Below are positions 25,576-34,430 of a DNA stretch of 64,000 nucleotides, piece by piece (within the stretch, counting starts at the first letter, position 1; each line of letters begins with the position of its first letter). The notes under the pieces were generated by a model. The model was not told the origin of the DNA. It did no database searches and saw only the letters and a program-made list of their open reading frames with translations. This DNA is from Lacibacter sp. H375 (GTDB taxonomy: Bacteria > Bacteroidota > Bacteroidia > Chitinophagales > Chitinophagaceae), in contig NZ_JBBKTT010000002.1 of the NCBI RefSeq assembly GCF_037892425.1, positions 62,001 through 126,000 of the forward strand, in the 5' to 3' direction. The translations under genes were made by a program, and so were the position numbers.

Positions 25576-28173
25576 TCAATTTAACCGTTGTTTTATCTCT
25601 TGCAACTTTAGTAATGCTTCGACAGGTGTGAGTCGATTGATATCTATACCATCGAGCATGGTTCTTATTTCATCAAATGTTTGCGAGTGTATGTCAAAAA
25701 TGTTCAACTGCATTTTTTGTACAGGCAATTGTTTCAGTTGGTCTTTAATATCGCCACTGCTGCGTTGATCTTCGAGTTGTTTAAGAATTTCATTGGCACG
25801 GTTGATCAATGAAACCGGCATACCGGCCATCTTTGCTACATGTATACCAAAACTGTGAGTGCTTCCACCAGGTGCGAGTTTTCGTAAGAAAATGACCTTG
25901 TTACCAACCTCTTTGTTGGTGACATGATAATTTTTAATACGTGGAAATTTTTCTTCCAATTCATTTAGTTCATGATAGTGTGTAGCGAATAATGTTTTGG
26001 GTTGATAAGAAGATTGATGCAGAAATTCAGCGATACTCCACGCAATGGAAATACCGTCGTAGGTAGATGTACCACGACCAATTTCATCGAGCAGTATCAA
26101 ACTGCGTGATGAAAGATTGTTGATAATGCTCGCTGTTTCATTCATCTCCACCATGAATGTACTTTCGCCACCACTTAAATTATCGCTGGCACCAACACGG
26201 GTAAAAATTTTATCAGTCAATGGAATAGTAGCAGCACTAGCCGGAACAAAACTTCCCATATGGGCCATTAGCACAATCAATCCTGTTTGACGCAGCAAGG
26301 CACTTTTACCACTCATGTTCGGACCTGTGAGAATGATGATCTGCTGTTGTTCTTTGTCCAGTACAATATCGTTGGCAATATAACTTTCGCCAACGGGAAG
26401 ATGACGTTCAATTACCGGATGACGTGCATCTTTCAATTCCAATGTTGCATCATCTTGTATCTGTGGTCGAACATATTTAAACTGCAATGCATTTTCTGCA
26501 AAACAACAGAGGCAATCAAGAATGGCCATTACCTGTCCATTAGTTTGGATAGGGCCGATATATTCCTGCAGCTCGATCAATATTTTTTCAAACAGTTCTG
26601 ATTCGATCTTTAATATTTTCTCCTCTGCACCGGTGATCTTCTCTTCGTATTCTTTTAATTCAGGTGTAATATAACGTTCAGCATTGGCCAGTGTTTGTTT
26701 TCTTGTCCACTCAGCCGGTACTTTGTTTTTATGCGTGTTTGTTACTTCTAAATAGTAGCCAAACACATTGTTGAAAGCGATCTTTAAAGAAGGGATACCT
26801 GTTGCTTCGCTTTCACGTTGTTGTATCTCTACTAAATATTCTTTACCATGATGGGCAATGCGCCTGAGTTCATCCAGCTCACTGTTAATACCATCTCTTA
26901 TCACATCTCCCTTGCTGATCATCACAGGTGGATTTTCAACAACTTCTTTCAGAATTTTTTCCGCAATGTAATGTGAGGGATTGATGGTATCGCTCAAACG
27001 TTTCAAGTAACTATTTGAAGAGGTGGCGCATTGTTCTTTTATCTTCTCTGCAAAGCCTAATCCTTTCGCCAGGTGAAGAATTTCTCTTGGGTTGATCTTC
27101 TTTAGTGGCAATTTTGCTACCAATCGCTCCACATCACCACTTTGTTTAATAAGCGATTGAAGTTGCTTGCGAAGTTCTGTTTCAAGTATCAACGATTGCA
27201 CAGCATCTAACCGTTCGTTGATCCGTTCCATATCTTTCAATGGTAATACCATCCAGCGGCGCATTAATCTTGCTCCCATTGGCGAAACAGTATTGTCGAG
27301 CACTTTCAGTAAAGAGTTGCCTCCATCTGCATTGCTGCCAAGTATTTCAAGATTACGAATGGTAAAGCGGTCCATCCATAAATAATCAGCTTCATCCAAT
27401 CGTTGAACTGAAGTGATATGATTCAGGTTTGGATGTTCTGTATCTCTCAAATAATGAAGAACAGCTCCGGCTGCAATAGTTCCCAGCTTTTGTTCTTCAA
27501 TACCAAATCCTTTTAATGAATGTGTTTGAAAATGTTTAAGTAATAATTCAGTGGCGTATGCTTCGCTGAAGATCCATTCTTCTAAATGGTAAGTATAGAA
27601 TTTAGGTCCGAAATTTTCTTTGAATTGTTTTTGTTTGTTGCGTTGAAAAACAACTTCAGCCGGTTTTAAACTCTGCAACAGTTTATGAGCATATTCCTTG
27701 TTGCCTTCAGCAATAAAAAATTCGCCGGTGCTGATATCGGTAAAAGCAAGACCATATCGTTCATTCTCTTCATGAATGGCAGCAAGAAAATTGTTACTGT
27801 CGTGTTCCAATAATTTATCATTGGTGGCAGTACCGGGGGAGAGGAGTTCAGTTACACCACGCTTTACAATTCCTTTGGCCTGTTTAGGATCTTCCAATTG
27901 GTCGCAGATGGCAACACGATGACCAGCCTTTACTAACTTATGTAAATAGGTGTCTAATGCATGGTGAGGAAAACCGGCCAGTTCATTACTATCAACAGAG
28001 CCGTTGTTCCGTTTGGTTAATGTTATGCCGAGTACACGTGACGTGACGATTGCATCCTCACCAAAGGTTTCATAAAAATCACCTACCCGGAATAATAGAA
28101 TTGCATCAGGATATCTTGCCTTGATCGCCTTGTGTTGTTGCATCAATGGAGTATCTGCGCCTGCCTTTGCCAT
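25576..28173 (-). CDS. mutS: DNA mismatch repair protein MutS
   Basis: 865 residues, normal for MutS. The mismatch-recognition domain opens with TPLMQQHKAIKARYPDAILLFRVGDFYETFGEDA, containing the Phe-x-Glu wedge motif (FYE). The ATPase end has Walker A (ILTGPNMSGKSALLRQ), DNLSGGESTFMVEM, Walker B (LILLDEIGRGTSTYDG) and ATHYHEL. It recognises mispairs and starts methyl-independent repair with MutL, which is not in the window. A promoter-like TATTTTTG ends only 5 bases before the start codon, so the leader is very short or absent. Confidence 0.97.
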   Translation of the reverse strand: MAKAGADTPLMQQHKAIKARYPDAILLFRVGDFYETFGEDAIVTSRVLGITLTKRNNGSVDSNELAGFPHHALDTYLHKLVKAGHRVAICDQLEDPKQAKGIVKRGVTELLSPGTATNDKLLEHDSNNFLAAIHEENERYGLAFTDISTGEFFIAEGNKEYAHKLLQSLKPAEVVFQRNKQKQFKENFGPKFYTYHLEEWIFSEAYATELLLKHFQTHSLKGFGIEEQKLGTIAAGAVLHYLRDTEHPNLNHITSVQRLDEADYLWMDRFTIRNLEILGSNADGGNSLLKVLDNTVSPMGARLMRRWMVLPLKDMERINERLDAVQSLILETELRKQLQSLIKQSGDVERLVAKLPLKKINPREILHLAKGLGFAEKIKEQCATSSNSYLKRLSDTINPSHYIAEKILKEVVENPPVMISKGDVIRDGINSELDELRRIAHHGKEYLVEIQQRESEATGIPSLKIAFNNVFGYYLEVTNTHKNKVPAEWTRKQTLANAERYITPELKEYEEKITGAEEKILKIESELFEKILIELQEYIGPIQTNGQVMAILDCLCCFAENALQFKYVRPQIQDDATLELKDARHPVIERHLPVGESYIANDIVLDKEQQQIIILTGPNMSGKSALLRQTGLIVLMAHMGSFVPASAATIPLTDKIFTRVGASDNLSGGESTFMVEMNETASIINNLSSRSLILLDEIGRGTSTYDGISIAWSIAEFLHQSSYQPKTLFATHYHELNELEEKFPRIKNYHVTNKEVGNKVIFLRKLAPGGSTHSFGIHVAKMAGMPVSLINRANEILKQLEDQRSSGDIKDQLKQLPVQKMQLNIFDIHSQTFDEIRTMLDGIDINRLTPVEALLKLQEIKQRLN

Positions 28174-28178
28174 GGCGG

Positions 28179-28207
28179 CAAAAATAAGGAAGCAGATTGT
28201 TCAGCAA
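28179..28207 (-). promoter_or_regulatory. Probable mutS promoter
   Basis: On the minus strand, TTG (complement of 28205-28207), an 18-base spacer and TATTTTTG (28186-28179) fit the Bacteroidota promoter form. Transcription would begin almost at the mutS ATG. Confidence 0.5.
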
Positions 28208-28230
28208 CAGATTAATTGTTCAGACTTTTA

Positions 28231-28647
28231 TCAGAGAAAAAGGATCTCATAATCCATATCAGCAAACTGGCTGAACATGGCGCTTACACCGCAGTATTTC
28301 TCTTTTGAAAGCAGTACAGCCTTTTTAACTTTATCCTGGTCTTCTTCTTTTACCTTAATAATATAGGTGATCTTAACGTCAGTATAGGTCTTGGGAGATT
28401 CATCGCTCAGGTCGGCTTCAATATCCATGCTGAAATCGCTGAATTCAACCCGCATTTTATTGAGTATACCTACCACATCAATCCCGGTACAGCCGGCAAG
28501 TGAAGAGAGCATGAGTTTTTTGGGGCGGGGGCCCATGTTCGTGCCCCCATCGTTTTCAGGAGTATCTATTATAATGGTGTGATTATCGACCTGGCTGTTG
28601 AAACGCATACCGCCTTCAAATCGGGTCACTACTTTATGATCTGCCAT
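28231..28647 (-). CDS. OsmC-family protein
   Basis: 138 residues, a typical OsmC/Ohr-fold length. The two redox Cys sites of the family are visible: LAGCTGIDVVGIL near residue 53 and KEKYCGVSAMF near residue 118. The N terminus has the usual beta-strand pattern (VVTRFEGGMRFNSQVDNHTIIIDTPENDGG). OsmC relatives reduce organic hydroperoxides with a thiol donor; a specific substrate is not shown here. It is transcribed on the same strand as mutS, with 57 bases between, and is divergent from rpmB. Confidence 0.9.
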   Translation of the reverse strand: MADHKVVTRFEGGMRFNSQVDNHTIIIDTPENDGGTNMGPRPKKLMLSSLAGCTGIDVVGILNKMRVEFSDFSMDIEADLSDESPKTYTDVKITYIIKVKEEDQDKVKKAVLLSKEKYCGVSAMFSQFADMDYEILFL

Positions 28648-28770
28648 GAATTTCTGGTTTTAAGCCTGCAAACCTATGCAAATATGCCCGAGTTTTACAC
28701 AAGTTGGCCTGGGAGCCAAATCCTTCAAAGAAAAAACAGATTTTATTTCAATTTTTTAGCTGAATTCTCC

Positions 28771-28778
28771 TACCTTTG
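28771..28778 (+). promoter_or_regulatory. -7 box upstream of rpmB
   Basis: TACCTTTG matches TAnnTTTG and lies 22 bases before the rpmB start. No clear TTG box is seen at the expected distance. Confidence 0.55.
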
Positions 28779-28798
28779 CCGTCCAAAAAATTTGTATC

Positions 28799-29035
28799 AT
28801 GGCTAGAGTTTGTCAGCTTACAGGAAAGGTGCCGGTTGGTGGAAACAAGGTGTCGCACTCAAATATTAAGACAAAGCGTCGTTTTTTGCCTAACCTGCAA
28901 ACAAAGCGTTTCTTCCTGGCTGAAGAAGATAAGTGGGTAACACTTAAAGTTTCTACTGAAGCTATCCGTACAATCAACAAAAGAGGATTGTACAATGTAG
29001 TGAAGGAATTAAGAGCAAGAGGAGAACATATTTAA
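28799..29035 (+). CDS. rpmB: 50S ribosomal protein L28
   Basis: 78 residues, full length. [21 protein letters not shown] is the classic L28 start, followed by [11 protein letters not shown] and a basic body that binds 23S rRNA. It is the first gene of the operon rpmB-rpmG-DUF4295-ftsY, an order well known in Bacteroidota. Confidence 0.97.
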   Translation: MARVCQLTGKVPVGGNKVSHSNIKTKRRFLPNLQTKRFFLAEEDKWVTLKVSTEAIRTINKRGLYNVVKELRARGEHI

Positions 29036-29059
29036 TAAGCATATTTAAATTGAGCTAAA

Positions 29060-29242
29060 ATGGCAAAGAAAGGTAATCGTGTTCAGGTGATCCTCGAATG
29101 TACAGAGCACAAGACTTCAGGTCAGGCTGGTACAAGTCGTTATATCACCACCAAGAATAAAAAGAACACACCGGAGCGTCTGGAGTTGAAAAAATTCAAC
29201 CCAATTCTGAAAAAAGTAACGACGCACAAAGAAATCAAATAA
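29060..29242 (+). CDS. rpmG: 50S ribosomal protein L33
   Basis: 60 residues. [18 protein letters not shown], the [20 protein letters not shown] stretch and [14 protein letters not shown] are diagnostic of L33. The zinc-ribbon cysteines are largely absent (one Cys), so it is the zinc-independent form. It starts 24 bases after rpmB. Confidence 0.97.
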   Translation: MAKKGNRVQVILECTEHKTSGQAGTSRYITTKNKKNTPERLELKKFNPILKKVTTHKEIK

Positions 29243-29302
29243 TGTGCTTGGTGCACATTTGAATTATTCAAACTGACCCACTGGGTTAAAAATTAAGAAG
29301 TC

Positions 29303-29476
29303 ATGGCAAAAGCAGCTTCAAAGAACGCAAAGATTAAAGACGCCAAAGCAGCGGCAGAATCTAAAAACTGGACGAAAGTAATCAGGGCCGTACGCAGTCC
29401 TAAATCTGGTGCATATACCTTTAAGGAGCAAATTGTGCACAAGGATAAGGTGAAGGATTACCTGGCTCAAAAATAA
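29303..29476 (+). CDS. DUF4295 family small basic protein
   Basis: 57 residues, starting MAKAASKNAKIKDAKAAAES and ending KDKVKDYLAQK. Small Lys-rich DUF4295 proteins are encoded between rpmG and ftsY throughout Bacteroidota and are probably ribosome-associated. The position and the tight spacing (60 bases after rpmG) support it. Function is not established. Confidence 0.9.
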   Translation: MAKAASKNAKIKDAKAAAESKNWTKVIRAVRSPKSGAYTFKEQIVHKDKVKDYLAQK

Positions 29477-29590
29477 CTTATACCTGATCAGTATATTACA
29501 AAGCTGTTCCAAGTTCTTAAACATGGAGCGGCTTTGTTGTTTTTATACTCTTCATGGTTCATTGTAATATTGTAATGTAAAACATAAACG

Positions 29591-30556
29591 ATGGGATTTT
29601 TTGGAAAGCTATTCGGAAAGAAAGAAAAGGAAAGCCTGGACCAGGGACTTGAAAAAACCAAGGAAGGATTTCTCGGCAAAATTGCAAGAGCGGTGGCAGG
29701 AAAAAGTACTGTTGATGCAGAAGTACTCGATAACCTGGAGGAAGCATTAGTGAGCGCCGACGTGGGTATTGAAACAACTGTTGAGATCATTGAACGTATT
29801 GAAGCACGTGTTGCAAAAGATAAATACATAAATACATCAGAACTTAATTCAATACTTCAGCAGGAGATTGAAAACATATTGGTTGATGCTCCTGCTGATA
29901 CCACTTACTCAAACTTTGATTTGCCTGCAGGCAAAAGACCATTTGTATTGATGGTGGTTGGTGTGAATGGTGTTGGTAAAACAACAACCATTGGCAAACT
30001 AGCTCATCATTTTTCACAAGCCGGTAAGAAAGTTATGCTTGGTGCAGCTGATACTTTTCGTGCAGCAGCTGTTGATCAGCTAACAATCTGGAGTGAACGT
30101 GCAGGTGTGCCTATTGTAAAACGGGAGATGGGTAGCGATCCTGCATCCGTTGCGTTTGATGCTGTAAGCAGCGCTGTTGCAAAAGATATTGATGTGTTGA
30201 TTATTGATACGGCAGGTCGTTTACATACCAAAACTCACCTGATGGAAGAATTAAGTAAGATCAAAAGAGTAATACAAAAAGTAATTCCTGATGCACCACA
30301 TGATGTTCTATTGGTGCTCGATGGATCAACCGGGCAGAACGCCATTGAGCAGGCAAAGCATTTTACAGCTGCAACAGATGTAACCGGTTTGGTGATCACC
30401 AAGCTTGATGGTACGGCTAAAGGTGGAGTTGTATTGGCAATTGCTCACCAGTTCAAAATACCGGTTAAGTTTATTGGTGTGGGTGAGAGAGTAGAAGATC
30501 TGCTGGTATTCGATAAACATGAGTTTGCCGATAGTCTTTTCAATCTAAACAAGTAG
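29591..30556 (+). CDS. ftsY: Signal recognition particle receptor FtsY
   Basis: 321 residues. The N domain is short and lacks the long acidic A domain of enterobacteria (MGFFGKLFGKKEKESLDQGL...). The G domain is complete: GVNGVGKTTTIGKLAHHF (G1), DTFRAAAVDQL, LIIDTAGRLHTKTHLMEEL (G3), TKLDGTAKGGVVLA (G4) and FIGVGERVEDLLVFD (G5). It docks SRP-ribosome complexes to the inner membrane for co-translational insertion. Last gene of the ribosomal operon; a strong bidirectional-looking hairpin follows. Confidence 0.97.
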   Translation: MGFFGKLFGKKEKESLDQGLEKTKEGFLGKIARAVAGKSTVDAEVLDNLEEALVSADVGIETTVEIIERIEARVAKDKYINTSELNSILQQEIENILVDAPADTTYSNFDLPAGKRPFVLMVVGVNGVGKTTTIGKLAHHFSQAGKKVMLGAADTFRAAAVDQLTIWSERAGVPIVKREMGSDPASVAFDAVSSAVAKDIDVLIIDTAGRLHTKTHLMEELSKIKRVIQKVIPDAPHDVLLVLDGSTGQNAIEQAKHFTAATDVTGLVITKLDGTAKGGVVLAIAHQFKIPVKFIGVGERVEDLLVFDKHEFADSLFNLNK

Positions 30557-30582
30557 AACGTACAAACATTCTGGAAAAATAA

Positions 30583-30613
30583 AAACCTCCTGTAATCAGG
30601 AGGTTTCTTTTTT
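30583..30613. terminator. Terminator between ftsY and the H1-like gene
   Basis: AAACCTCCTG and CAGGAGGTTT form a perfect stem with loop TAAT, followed by CTTTTTT on the plus strand and preceded by AAAAA, so it can stop transcription from both convergent genes. Confidence 0.85.
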
Positions 30614-30627
30614 GATTCGTTAGAATC

Positions 30628-30762
30628 TTATTTTTTCTTAGCAGCTTTTTTAGCAGCTTTCTTTTTAGGAGCAGCTTTTTTAGCAGCTTTCTTTTTAGGA
30701 GCGGCTTTTTTCGCAGCTTTTTTAGGAGCAGCTTTTTTAGCGGCTTTCTTTTTTGTTGCCAT
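30628..30762 (-). CDS. Histone H1-like Lys/Ala/Pro repeat protein
   Basis: Reading the reverse strand from ATG (30760-30762) gives a 44-residue protein of only Ala, Lys, Pro, Met and Thr. It is built from copies of KKAAPKKKAAKKAA. Such tails match the C terminus of histone H1/Hc1-like chromatin proteins common in Bacteroidota, so it probably binds DNA nonspecifically. It is shorter than the usual H1-like proteins of this phylum and has no globular part. Its repetitive DNA could vary in length by slippage. Confidence 0.8.
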   Translation of the reverse strand: MATKKKAAKKAAPKKAAKKAAPKKKAAKKAAPKKKAAKKAAKKK

Positions 30763-30839
30763 TTTTTTTAGAATTTAATAGTTAGTAAAAAAACTTAACA
30801 GGGTAAAAATAAAAAAATTTTTTATTTAAAAAAATTTTT

Positions 30840-31106
30840 TTAAGCACCTGCCTCAACCGGGGCAACAGAAACGAAAGTCTTATTGTTCTTACCTTTTTTA
30901 AATTCTACAACACCATCAGCTATTGCAAAGATGGTAAAGTCTTTACCTACACCAACGTTTTTACCTGGATGATACACGGTTCCACGCTGACGAATAATGA
31001 TGTTACCAGCAGCAGCAGGTTGACCACCATAGATCTTTACACCAAGGCGTTTGCTTTGTGAATCACGACCATTCTTTACACTACCTTCACCCTTTTTATG
31101 TGCCAT
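30840..31106 (-). CDS. rpmA: 50S ribosomal protein L27
   Basis: 88 residues. [29 protein letters not shown] is replaced by the familiar L27 pattern with [29 protein letters not shown], and the protein ends at [10 protein letters not shown]. No Firmicutes-type N-terminal extension. L27 lies by the peptidyl-transferase centre. It follows rplU on the same strand (55 bases), the conserved rplU-rpmA pair. A long A/T-only palindromic run (30811-30841) lies directly downstream. Confidence 0.97.
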   Translation of the reverse strand: MAHKKGEGSVKNGRDSQSKRLGVKIYGGQPAAAGNIIIRQRGTVYHPGKNVGVGKDFTIFAIADGVVEFKKGKNNKTFVSVAPVEAGA

Positions 31107-31161
31107 TTTATAAGAATTTGAAAATTTTAGAATTTATAAATCCGAAGTCCAACTTCAAATT

Positions 31162-31464
31162 TTACGCAATACCAGTTACTTTGATGTGTGTATAAAGCGT
31201 ACGGTGACCTTTCTTCTTACGGAAACCTTTACGACGTTTCATTTTAAAAGCGATCACTGTTTTGCCTTTTCTTTCAGCAACGATCTCTGCTTTCACTTTC
31301 ACTTTCGCATCAGCACCAACACTGATCTTTCCATCTGTATCAACATATAATACATCAGAAAACTCAACTTGATCACCAGCGTTACCTTCAATGTGAGGAA
31401 CGTACAGGCTCTGACCTTCTGATACTTTAAATTGCTGACCGGCTATTTTAACTACTGCAAACAT
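31162..31464 (-). CDS. rplU: 50S ribosomal protein L21
   Basis: 100 residues. MFAVVKIAGQQFKVSEGQSL at the start, and KVKAEIVAERKGKTVIAFKMKRRKG with KKGHRTLYTHIKVTGIA at the end, are diagnostic. First gene of the rplU-rpmA operon. A TACCTTTG promoter box lies 22 bases upstream. Confidence 0.97.
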   Translation of the reverse strand: MFAVVKIAGQQFKVSEGQSLYVPHIEGNAGDQVEFSDVLYVDTDGKISVGADAKVKVKAEIVAERKGKTVIAFKMKRRKGFRKKKGHRTLYTHIKVTGIA

Positions 31465-31485
31465 AACTTTCCAATATTAGGGCTG

Positions 31486-31517
31486 CAAAGGTAGGGATAA
31501 AATTGCTTTGAAAACAA
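31486..31517 (-). promoter_or_regulatory. Promoter of rplU-rpmA
   Basis: On the minus strand, TTG (31517-31515), a 21-base spacer and TACCTTTG (31493-31486) fit the Bacteroidota consensus. Confidence 0.65.
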
Positions 31518-31603
31518 GTTTCAACCTAAAAAATTTGCTCTGATTTTAACGGGATGCTTTGAGCTGGTAAAGCTACATTTGTGTGCTCAAACTGGGTTTC
31601 GGA

Positions 31604-33100
31604 ATGAAAATTAAATCAGTGCTTGCTAAGCCGTTTGCAGGCTATATCTATAAATCGATCCAAAAAAATAAGCTTACGGCACTTGCCGATCAGGACCAGA
31701 TCCTGAAACAACTCCTCAAAACAGGCAAGGATACCGAGTACGGCAAAGAGTTGGGTTTAGCGAAAGTAAATGGCTACGATGAATATAAGCAGGCGGTTCC
31801 CATCAGGGATTATGAGCAGATCCGGCCATGGATCGACAAGATCATCGAAGGCAAGCATAATGTTCTATGGAAAGGAATGCCCATGTACTTTGCTAAAACC
31901 TCGGGCACAACAAGCGGGGTGAAATACATCCCCATCACCAAAGAATCGGTTGGAAATCATTTCGGTACGGCAAGAAACTCAGCCCTTTGTTATGCAGCTG
32001 AAACCGGAAACACCCGTTTTTTTGATGGAAAACTCATTTTCTTGTCTGGCTCCCCCGAGCTTGAAAGGGTAGGAAATATTCCAACCGGCCGATTGAGTGG
32101 CATTTCAAATCATCTCATCCCGAAATACCTACGCACCAACCAGCTTCCCTCTTACGAGACAAATTGTATTGAAGATTGGGAAACCAAGCTTGGAAAGATC
32201 GTGGATGAGACTATTAACCAGAATATGACCCTCATCAGCGGTATTCCACCTTGGATGCAGATGTATTTTGATGAACTGATCAATCGGACAGGCAAAAAAG
32301 TAGGGGAAATCTTCCCGAATTTCAATGTCATGATCCAGGGCGGGGTGAATTTTGAACCTTATAAAGCCAAGCTTTTTGAAAGTATTGGCCGCAAAGTAGA
32401 TACGATTGAAGTATTCCCTGCCAGCGAAGGTTTTTTCGCCTTCCAGGATTCGCAGGAAGCTGAAGGGTTGTTATTAAATACCAACGATGGTATTTTTTAT
32501 GAGTTTGTGCCTGCTGCTGAAATTCACAAAGATAATCCAACCCGCTTATCTCTTCATGATGTGAAAGTGGGTGAAAACTATGCCCTCATCATTAATAGCA
32601 ATGCCGGGCTTTGGTCTTATAATCTTGGTGATACCGTGAAATTTGTTTCCACCAATCCTTACAGACTGGTTGTTACTGGCCGTATTAAACATTTTATTTC
32701 TGCTTTTGGCGAACATGTGATTGGCGAAGAAGTGGAGCAAAGCTTAATGAAAGCAGCAACAGAAGAAAACATTCATATTACCGAGTTTACAGTCGCACCC
32801 ATGATCCAGCAGGGAGAGGGAAAGAGTTACCATGAATGGTTTATTGAGTTTGAACATCAACCACATAACCTTGAACAGTTTGCGGCAAGGCTCAACGATA
32901 ATCTCCGTGATAAGAATATTTATTACGATGATCTGATTGTTGGAAATATTTTGCAACCTTTAAAGATCACGCCCGTTAAAAAGAATGGATTTATCGATTA
33001 CATGAAAAGTATCGGTAAATTGGGCGGACAAAATAAAGTACCACGTCTCAGCAACGATCGTAAGATCGCTGATGGGTTAATGAAGTGGGTAGAAAACTAA
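31604..33100 (+). CDS. GH3-family (auxin-responsive promoter type) acyl-adenylate-forming protein
   Basis: About 498 residues from ATG 31604 (MKIKSVLAKPFAGYIY); GTG 31583 is also open. The ATP-binding loop MYFAKTSGTTSGVKYIPIT is clear. So is the later adenylation motif VFPASEGFFAFQD, followed by LWSYNLGDTVKFVSTNPYRLVVTGRIKHFISAFGEHVIGEEVEQ. These mark GH3-like amide synthetases, which in plants join amino acids to auxin or jasmonate. In Bacteroidota the substrates are unknown. The gene stands between rplU and dxr with its own strand run, probably cytoplasmic. Confidence 0.88.
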   Translation: MKIKSVLAKPFAGYIYKSIQKNKLTALADQDQILKQLLKTGKDTEYGKELGLAKVNGYDEYKQAVPIRDYEQIRPWIDKIIEGKHNVLWKGMPMYFAKTSGTTSGVKYIPITKESVGNHFGTARNSALCYAAETGNTRFFDGKLIFLSGSPELERVGNIPTGRLSGISNHLIPKYLRTNQLPSYETNCIEDWETKLGKIVDETINQNMTLISGIPPWMQMYFDELINRTGKKVGEIFPNFNVMIQGGVNFEPYKAKLFESIGRKVDTIEVFPASEGFFAFQDSQEAEGLLLNTNDGIFYEFVPAAEIHKDNPTRLSLHDVKVGENYALIINSNAGLWSYNLGDTVKFVSTNPYRLVVTGRIKHFISAFGEHVIGEEVEQSLMKAATEENIHITEFTVAPMIQQGEGKSYHEWFIEFEHQPHNLEQFAARLNDNLRDKNIYYDDLIVGNILQPLKITPVKKNGFIDYMKSIGKLGGQNKVPRLSNDRKIADGLMKWVEN

Positions 33101-33170
33101 AACGACCCAAGCCGGATATTATGTAACTGTTTTTCCAATAGGTTTGCAGCTACCATTCCACTCCCAGATT

Positions 33171-34337
33171 ATGCAGGAACAACAAAAGAAACGCATCGCA
33201 ATATTTGGTTCAACCGGTTCCATTGGAACGCAGGCCCTTGATGTAATTGAAGCAAATCCCGAATTATTTGAAGTAGAAATTCTCACTGCACATACCAATG
33301 ATGAACTCCTGGTAAAACAAGCCCTGCAGTTTAATCCAAATGCAGTAGTGATTGTTGATGAAAAGAAATATGAGAAAGTTAAACAGGCATTAGCTTCAAC
33401 CGATGTAAAAGTTTTTACCGGCGAACAATCATTGGAAGAAGCTGCAGCATTTGATACCTATGATATGATGCTGGCTGCAATTGTTGGTTTTGCAGGATTA
33501 AAACCTACACTGAGAGCAATCGAAAATAAAAAAGCAATTGCGCTTGCCAATAAAGAAACATTGGTAGTGGCAGGTGATATTGTGATGCAGAAAGCAGTTG
33601 AAAACCGTGTGCCCATCATACCTGTTGATAGTGAGCACTCAGCTATTTTTCAATGTTTGGTTGGTGAGCATCGCAATAAAATTGATAAGGTCATACTCAC
33701 TGCAAGTGGTGGTCCCTTCCGTGGCCGTAAACCAAACTTTTTGCTCAATGTAAAACGTGATCATGCATTGCAACATCCCAACTGGAGCATGGGTGCAAAG
33801 ATCACTATCGATTCTGCAACATTGATGAACAAAGGCCTGGAAATGATCGAAGCGAAATGGTTGTTCAATCTTGCACCAGAGCAAATTCAGGTTGTTATTC
33901 ATCCGCAAAGTATTATTCATAGTATGGTGCAGTTTGAAGATGGCAGCATTAAAGCACAAATGGGTTTGCCCGATATGAAGTTGCCTATTCAGTATGCTAT
34001 GTCATTTCCACAGCGTCTTGCTAATAATTTTCCACGTTACGATTTTAAAAAGATCAATACACTTTCGTTTGAAGAACCCGATCTTAAAACATTCCGTAAC
34101 CTTGCGTTGGCTATTGATGCATTGCAAAAAGGCGGAAACCTTCCGTGTATCATGAATGCAGCCAATGAAATTGCCGTATGGGCTTTTCTCAAAAACAGAG
34201 TAGGGTTTTTAGATATGACAGACATCATTGAAAAAACAATGAATCATGTTCCGTTTATTGCTAAGCCAACACTTGATCAATATTTTGAAAGTGATGCCGA
34301 AGCCCGCAACTATACCGCTTCACTTATTCAACTCTAA
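33171..34337 (+). CDS. dxr: 1-deoxy-D-xylulose 5-phosphate reductoisomerase
   Basis: About 388 residues from ATG 33171. NADPH-binding IAIFGSTGSIGTQALDVI, ALANKETLVVAGD, VDSEHSAIFQCL and the active-site ASGGPFRG are present, then ATLMNKGLEMIEAKWLF and IHPQSIIHSMVQF. It makes 2-C-methyl-D-erythritol 4-phosphate, the first committed step of the MEP route to isoprenoids. The upstream TTG at 33144 is less likely than ATG 33171. rseP follows 93 bases downstream, a frequent pairing in Bacteroidota. Confidence 0.97.
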   Translation: MQEQQKKRIAIFGSTGSIGTQALDVIEANPELFEVEILTAHTNDELLVKQALQFNPNAVVIVDEKKYEKVKQALASTDVKVFTGEQSLEEAAAFDTYDMMLAAIVGFAGLKPTLRAIENKKAIALANKETLVVAGDIVMQKAVENRVPIIPVDSEHSAIFQCLVGEHRNKIDKVILTASGGPFRGRKPNFLLNVKRDHALQHPNWSMGAKITIDSATLMNKGLEMIEAKWLFNLAPEQIQVVIHPQSIIHSMVQFEDGSIKAQMGLPDMKLPIQYAMSFPQRLANNFPRYDFKKINTLSFEEPDLKTFRNLALAIDALQKGGNLPCIMNAANEIAVWAFLKNRVGFLDMTDIIEKTMNHVPFIAKPTLDQYFESDAEARNYTASLIQL

Positions 34338-34430
34338 CATTCACAAAAAATTCTCAGTAACCTTCCTTTTTTCAGCGATATTTGCTGATTCCATATCAAA
34401 AAGTGAAAAACAAGGACTAATTTATTAACT

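Noticed and set aside
30811-30841. A/T-only palindromic run after rpmA as a terminator
   Set aside because: It contains no G or C in the stem. It may aid termination but is not a convincing Rho-independent terminator.
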